From Hansfordia pulvinata (Eukaryota; Ascomycota; Sordariomycetes; Xylariales): a stretch of 64,000 bases of DNA. The stretch is taken from assembly GCA_006538405.1 (NCBI GenBank), contig BJKQ01000005.1, forward strand, positions 1,054,001 through 1,118,000, read 5' to 3'. The notes beneath the pieces were generated by a model that made no database searches, had not been told where the DNA came from, and saw nothing but the letters and a program-made list of their open reading frames with translations. Positions 58,479 to 64,000 of this stretch are shown in pieces. The position numbers and the translations under genes are program-made. How positions within the stretch are numbered: position 1 is the first letter of the stretch; the number at the start of each line of letters is the position of its first letter.

Positions 58479-59019
58479 AGGGAGCAGAAACACCCCTGGC
58501 TCCTGCCCCGAGATTCATCATGGTGCGCCTCGGCTTCTTCCCATGCCAATCCGCTCCCTTAATATTGCCATCATCAGAGGCTTTCTATTCCCTGTAGGCT
58601 GTGTGACCCTCGATTATCACCGCCAAAACAGTGTTACCACAGACCGACCTCGCCCCCAGGGCTCGATGAGTCCGCCCGCCCACGCCCACAGGTCCGGAGG
58701 CCCCATGATTTGGCCAGGTCACGCGCTGGCCTGACTCCAGTCCGGTGGGTGCCTAGGACCGCGGATAGGCACCCGCGCGCGTGTTGTCACACTTTTTCGT
58801 GACTCGGTTGCCTCGTTACCTAGTTCACCTCTCATGGGCACGCCTTAGCCTCGTAAACAGGCTCTCTCTTTCTCTCTCTCTCTTCTACCAACTCTGTTTA
58901 CTGTCTCGACAGCTTTCAAATAACCTGATTCGCATTGCGTCTTGGGGGCGCAGCGCCACCTACTGGTTCATTCATTCATCATTTCACTTGTCAAAGCCAT
59001 TCCGAGCTGTTGGCCCATC

Positions 59020-60210
59020 ATGCCACGCAAATACACTGAAGAGATGATCGAATTCGTCGGAGAGGCGCATGACCGGCGAGGCCTCAACTACCCTCACATA
59101 GCGGAGCTCTTCAAGGAGAGATTCGGCAGGCCCGACTTTGAAGTCAGCAATGTCAAATACGTCATGGGGATCTATCGCAAGAAAAACAAACAAGAGAATG
59201 TCCAGCCGGAGAGACCAGGCACGAATGATGAGTTCTACATCGACGAGAACGGCAGAGCCATCTTTGGAGCTGGATGGGGGCCCGGTCAAAGCTCAGCGTC
59301 CCAACCCTCGACTGGTGGTGTGTCGGCCCCAATCGCCGATGCTGAAGACGCTGGAAACAGAACTCGTCACGGCTCGACCTCGCGGCTTGCATCAACGGGT
59401 AACATCGGGGCCTCCATCGCTGACAATCAAGTCCATCTCAACGGGTTCCCGCCAGTGCCAGCGAATATGACGCTGCCGTCCATGGCGCTTCCACAGCAGA
59501 CTACCTTCGGAGCGACAGGCAACTAGAACGTGTCTGGCGCGACACAGGGCCGTCTTCAAGAAGCTGCCCCCATCTTTCCAAGTCACCCGTCCAACTCCAG
59601 CACTTCCAGAGGTAGGACTTGGTCTGGTTCTCGTTTCCAAAGCAGCAGCTTGCAACATAGCCTGTTGAACTCTCCATGGAGTCCAGGACTTGCCAACCAA
59701 CCGCCATCGTTTGGGGCCCAGAGCTTGACTGGAGGGACCGGGTTCGCTCACGGTACTGAGATCAGCAGCCACGGTATCCTCGGAGGTGGATCGGGTGATT
59801 TGACATTGTCTGCAGCGCAGCCCATAAGTCCAGGTTTGGACCCCGCACAGGCCGCCATAGACCAGCTCTACACCGACGACTCCTTTGCCCCGATGGGTGC
59901 CGAAGGGAGCGGCACTGCCCCCGCCGCCGACTATTCATTGACAACTTACGAAGCCCAGGCGGAGAGGGAGACGATGATGTTCCCGCCGGCAACGATGAGC
60001 GAGTCCCCGCCGCCGATTGTTGTCGAGGCGCCCCGGGAACACACGAGCGAAGTTCAGGAAAGCACCAACAGCACGAGCGGCGCTGAGTCTCTGGCCCTGG
60101 ACTATTTGGATCACGATTCGCTTTTCGGCAGCGCCGATGATGATTTCGATTTTGATGGCTGGTTCAACACCTTGGGTGATCGAGAAGTCAATGAAGGCCC
60201 TGACGCGTAA
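59020..60210 (+). pseudogene. Helix-turn-helix-like protein gene interrupted by one in-frame TAG
   Basis: The frame from ATG 59020 runs 168 codons to TAG 59524-59526, then stays open in the same frame for 228 more codons to TAA 60208-60210. The start, MPRKYTEEMIEFVGEAHDRR then PHIAELFKERFG and VSNVKYVMGIYRKKN, looks like a short DNA-binding helix-turn-helix; I cannot name the family. The middle is Ser/Gly/Pro-rich. The end is acidic (LDYLDHDSLFGSADDDFDFD), like an activation domain. The joined length would be 396 residues. I tested the visible GT sites as donors to the CTAG at 59526; those tested break the frame, so an intron is not supported. CAG to TAG is the simplest origin. Otherwise it is a short protein with translational read-through or a sequencing error. 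Confidence 0.55.
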
Positions 60211-61005
60211 AAGATTAGAGATCAACTGCAGGCATTCTGGTCGACGCAAGGGTATGCCCAGAGCAGGGTCAGGATAGACCAAGACGATCGGGAAGAATGG
60301 CAGAGTTGCAAGTTGTGCGCGTATGGATAGTTCTTGGTGAGTTGTTGGTGTGTAAACCGAGCAGGAAGACAGGCAGGGATGTGTCGCGGATGAGGGCCAA
60401 AGGCAAAGCTACATGAGCGCCTACTGGTATTGTTTGTTTTGTATGTATCGTCGTTTTCTACGCGTATCGATGATGATTCTCCTCTCCATTCGCCGAGTTA
60501 TTCCACAGATTCTATGTTGTGCGCATTCCATGATGCAAATTCAAAGGAAGCTGCCCCGTTTCTGATGAATCCGCGAAGTCTTGCGCCCGTGGCACGAGGT
60601 ATTGTCGACGAATCACGAGACGCATACTGACTGAATGCATGAGTCAAAATTCATCCTTGGCATTCGCTCGACAAGGTCGCTATGATGACAGCATATCTGT
60701 GAGAAGTGACTATGGGATCCAATCCCCGGATTTCCAGGGCGCCGCATGACCAACTCCAGAAAACAATAGAAGAAAGGAGGGGTATCTCGACTTGGTGGGC
60801 TGTGGCAAGGAAAAGCAACAAGAAAATTCGTAAAGATTGAAGGATACCGCCTTGCAGCCAACGCTTGCTGACGAAACGAAGACCGACGGCGTTCCCGAAG
60901 GAGAGGAGGGCACAGCTTGGGCCCCTGTTGACTGTCTTTCACCGAATGATGCGCGATTTCATACCCTCGGCCGCAAAGAACCGAGTTTGGTTCGTCGCAA
61001 GCGGC
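60211..61005. other. Spacer between convergent genes
   Basis: No gene is supported; it should hold the 3-prime ends of the two neighbours. Confidence 0.5.
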
Positions 61006-63531
61006 TCATACGGCGATGCTCACGTTCCTACGCGCCTCGACCTCTTCCAAGTGGAAGCCGAAGACGAGCTTGAACAGATCGCGGAGGAACCCGTACTGGC
61101 TGGAGCGCTGCATCATCCAGGCTACACTCTTGGCCACGTCTATCGCCAAGACGCGCTTCCCTTGCGTCGGCAACGATGATGAGTGGCGGAACGACGAGTC
61201 GGCCACGACCAGATTCTTGTAGTTCTGGAGCAAGGACGCATGCGATGAGAGAGACCCGAACGACCCGGCTGGCAAAGCCTTGACAAAACTTTGCAAAGAC
61301 ACCGAGCCGCCTTTCGCATCTTGCTGCTCGCGGGGGTATCCAATGTTCATTGCAGCCTTGAGCACCAAGGTTTTGATGCGGGTCACATTGACATCTTCAG
61401 CTGACGAGGCGGTCGTAGTCGCCGAGCTAGAAGTCCTCTGGCTGCTCTGCGAGTAGCTCGACAGATTGGAGGCGTTGCTGGACCAGCGACCGCCCTTGTT
61501 GCTGTCTGTGCCTAGCACGAGGATGTTGGGCACCTGGGGAGACTCTGTGTCGGGAGACACGGGCGTGTCTTCGAATTCGGTCACGGGCGTCTCTGGCACC
61601 GGCGGAGCTTTGCGGGCCTTCTCCCGCTTCTGGCTCTTCAGGCTCTCGCCCTTGCTCCGCGTTGACGTCCGGCTGGCTCTTCCATCTTGGTCCGAGTCAC
61701 GCGAGTAATACGACAGGCTTGACTGGCTGGGTCTTGGAGTGCTCCTTTCCGGTCGTGCTTGCGCCCATTTTTCTTTGAAGTTGTTGCATAGTGCCCAGCA
61801 AGCGTCCACAGCCAAGGTAAACAGCTCGTCGTCGGCGATGCCGCCCTCCAACCGGTTCTTCCTCAAATCGAGGAGGGTCACAGCCAAGGCCCAGCAAGCA
61901 TCGAGAAGCGACTCGGTCTCGTATGCAATTTCGCCACGCTGCCTCATCATGCGGTGGCACAAGGCGATGTAAAAGTCCAAAGTGCGTTCATGAAACACAT
62001 CTGGCACTTTGGGGTTGAAAGTGGGGTTGAAAGCAGAATATAGACTATTTGTGAGTCAGTAGATGATGTTTCCTGCGGTGAGCAGGTGCCTTACTGGTTG
62101 TTGAGTTCGAAACTCATTCGCAGGACTGAGTCCTCCGATTCTGTCTGGCGCCGCCGAACATCGTAGAGAGCGTTACAGAAGTCCCTGCAGAGTTCGAGGT
62201 TGAGGCGCACGTTGAAATGCTTCTCGGTATTATCTTGATCTTCATAGAGACGTTGGCACATCCTCCAACAGCACTTCCACGCTCTCTCGTCTTCGTCGGG
62301 GGATCGGCTGAAATCCTTGTCTCGATGACCTGTGCTGAGGTCGGCGAATGTGTTGCAAACGGTCCAGCAATTTTGAAGAGCTTGTTTTGATCTTTGAATA
62401 GCCTCCTCCTGTCGGTTTGTCTCGAGGGCCGTGTAATCGGTATCATAGAGGCTTTCGGAGTCTGGCTCTGCATCAGTTTCGAACTCCCGTGACTCGGGGA
62501 TCACTGGCGCCTCGTTAGTCACCCTCTTCGAATCACTCGTGTGGCCATACTCACATTCTAGACTGCTGGCACTTTCCGGCCGTCTGCGGCCGGATTCTGT
62601 AAGCTGTTTCTGCAGGTCCTGGAGATTTTGGGCTCGAGGCGTAGCACTGTCCAAACTGTATCTCGCCGGCTTGATGTTGGTCGTCGTGAGCGGGGGTGGT
62701 GACTTGGTCTGGTGATAGGTTTGGTCAGGCACGAAGTCCGTTTCCGCGCAATTCTTCTAACGTACCTTAGTGGTCATGGCTTCGCTCGAATATGGACCGC
62801 TATCATCCGGCTTGGGAGAAGATTTAGGTGATGATCTTGGGGACGATCTTCTGGAGGATGTGTTCTGAGAGGACTCGGAAGCATCGGATGCATGTGACAT
62901 CGACTCGGAGCCCGCCTAGCTGGTCAGCAAGAACGGCGCAACCCCTCAAGCAAGTGCCAGACATACCCAGCTATGGAAACTCTCCGGGGCGTGGATGACA
63001 GAAACTGTCTCCGCGCTTCCATTTTGGCGGACATTGTCAGGGATGTTGGTTTTGAGCATAAGAAGCTGTGCCCATAATCAGTACAAATGCGGAAGTGCTG
63101 CTGTTAAAGTGTCTGCATACCTTTGCCAGGGGTTCAGGGTTTGCCGCCGATGCCTGTGATCCAACCTCCTCAGATATCTCATCTTCGATCTCGGTAACCT
63201 CGGTGCCGACCGACGTTACTGGCGAGGGGCCGACGATATCGCTGGGGCTCATGATGTGGGTGTTGGGCACAGACATGGGCCGATTCGCGGTGGCAGACGG
63301 CGGCCGTAGGGAGCCCGTGTCAATCGAACCTGAGGACCTTTGGGAGCGTCAGTAGGGGAAGCTGCGCAAAGTGAGGTAATCAGGCGAAGTGAGCGCCGCG
63401 GCAACATACACGGGGCGGAACTGGGCGTGGGCGGCGGGCGAGTCGGGCGAAGACATGGACATGTCGGTCAGAGGCGAGAATGGGGACAAGGGGTTTGTGG
63501 CCGAGGATCTCAGGGGGGCTTCGAGGGCCAT
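61006..63531 (-). CDS. Conserved fungal protein of unknown function, Ser-rich N-terminus and Cys/Trp-rich helical C-terminus
   Basis: Six exons close exactly to 746 residues: 63531-63410, 63337-63121, 63065-62967, 62915-62766, 62708-62095 and 62044-61006. Introns are 50-72 nt. The N-terminus is rich in Ser and Pro (MALEAPLRSSATNPLSPFSP). Residues about 150-190 form a Ser/Arg/Pro tract. The C-terminal half is helical with repeated Cys/Trp: NCWTVCNTFADLS, ERAWKCCWRMCQRLY, ELCRDFCNALYDV, then FYIALCHRMMRQRG, LLDACWALAVTLLDLRKNR and VDACWALCNNFKEKW. It ends with a conserved block including KTLVLKAAMNIGYPRE, QSFVKALPAGSFGS and LFKLVFGFHLEEVE. I know such proteins as widespread fungal hypotheticals but cannot give a function. 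The six closing exons make the model firm. Confidence 0.8.
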
Positions 63532-64000
63532 TGTGAAGCTTGCAGAACCTCCAAAGTTCGCGACCTGGTATCAAAGCACGGTGGTTCGAGCTGTAACGGC
63601 GGCGAGACCTCGGCCAGGGCCAGTTGGGATTTATAACGATTCGAGAGAGCAAGTCGACGGCCAGCGAAGGGCGAGAACGCCTTGAGGTGGGAATTAGCAG
63701 TCGTGAGGCTCAGCAGTGCGCCTCGGCAGGCCGTTTGGCGGCCGGCAGTAGCGAGGCCGGCGAAGGAGACCGTGGCAGGGAGTCGGCGTATCAGCAACAG
63801 AGAGCAGTGGCGCGGGCAGCCGGGTATTAGTGTGGGATCAGGTGGCGCCAGACATGAGGCACGCGAGAGACAGGAGATTCGCCCCGCGAAGAGGTTGACG
63901 AGCGAGCAGCGCAGACAGAGCGAAATGGACCAGGTTGGAAAGACAGCACACGGGAGAGGATGGGAAAAAAGATTACGAGACGACCATGGTTGCGCGAAGA
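63532..64000. other. Upstream region of the last gene, no gene
   Basis: It presumably holds the promoter and leader of the gene starting at 63531. No other coding sequence is supported up to the window edge. Confidence 0.5.

Larger units (their letters stand above)
57661..59040. repeat. Large imperfect inverted repeat, arms about 0.4 kb with insertions
   Basis: The left arm 57661-58065 matches the reverse complement of 58290-59040 in blocks. Block 1: 57671-57682 and 57718-57759 with 58966-59022. Block 2: 57844-57888 with 58762-58807, almost identical (accgagtcacgaaaa...gcctatccg). Block 3: about 57905-58050 with 58316-58455. The right arm has extra DNA at about 58460-58728 and 58830-58960. 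The outer end of the right arm includes the start codon of the gene at 59020; the left arm carries a mirrored copy of that ATG region. Confidence 0.8.

Noticed and set aside
1..64000. CRISPR array, prophage or bacterial operon structures
   Set aside because: Spliced eukaryotic genes throughout; no repeat-spacer arrays, ribosome binding sites or phage genes.

Overview
The window looks like nuclear DNA of a filamentous ascomycete (Pezizomycotina, most likely Sordariomycetes; this is an inference). The genes are GC-rich, with many short introns of about 50-120 nt that start GTRNGT or GTCAGT. The gene set is typical of moulds: a secreted tyrosinase, a secreted LPMO-like protein, a TEA/ATTS regulator, a fungal-type seven-helix rhodopsin-fold protein and an F-box protein. 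Housekeeping genes (DUS3, BAP31, MRD1, dynein LC8, ELL) are single copies. I support 13 protein-coding loci, one interrupted coding sequence and one intron-containing tRNA-Ile. Exon structures were built by hand from splice signals and frame closure.

Layout. 0.4-4.8 kb: DUS3 (+) and BAP31 (+). 5.2-6.7 kb: tyrosinase (-). 8.6-9.9 kb: secreted LPMO-like protein (-), with a 5-kb gene-free upstream region. 15-18.4 kb: TEA-domain transcription factor (-). 19.5-22.4 kb: MRD1 (-), divergent from dynein light chain at 23.5-24.3 kb (+). 24.3-37.8 kb: a 13.5-kb stretch with no gene I can support, rich in short palindromic motifs built on ACTCGTA/TACGAGT. 37.9-40.1 kb: RNA polymerase II elongation factor ELL (+). 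44.8-46 kb: orphan ORF (+). 47.9-49.2 kb: lysine methyltransferase-type protein (+). 49.5-51.4 kb: rhodopsin-fold membrane protein (-). 52.4 kb: tRNA-Ile. 53-54.7 kb: F-box protein (+). 55.5-56.8 kb: one-helix membrane protein with an H...NC papain-like signature and a Gly-rich tail (+). 57.3-59 kb: large imperfect inverted repeat. 59-60.2 kb: helix-turn-helix-like coding sequence broken by one in-frame TAG (+). 61-63.5 kb: conserved fungal protein with six exons (-).

The genes do not form a cluster or pathway; the order looks like ordinary fungal synteny with two large spacers.

Two points matter most. First, five of the coding loci carry six single-base losses, all -1 and mostly in or beside short C or G runs, with intact protein on both sides; this points to consensus errors rather than six dead genes. 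Second, the 5-prime region and start codon of the TAG-interrupted gene are duplicated in inverted orientation about 1 kb upstream, inside a repeat with terminal-inverted-repeat-like ends and a (TG)n centre. That is the best candidate for something unusual here.
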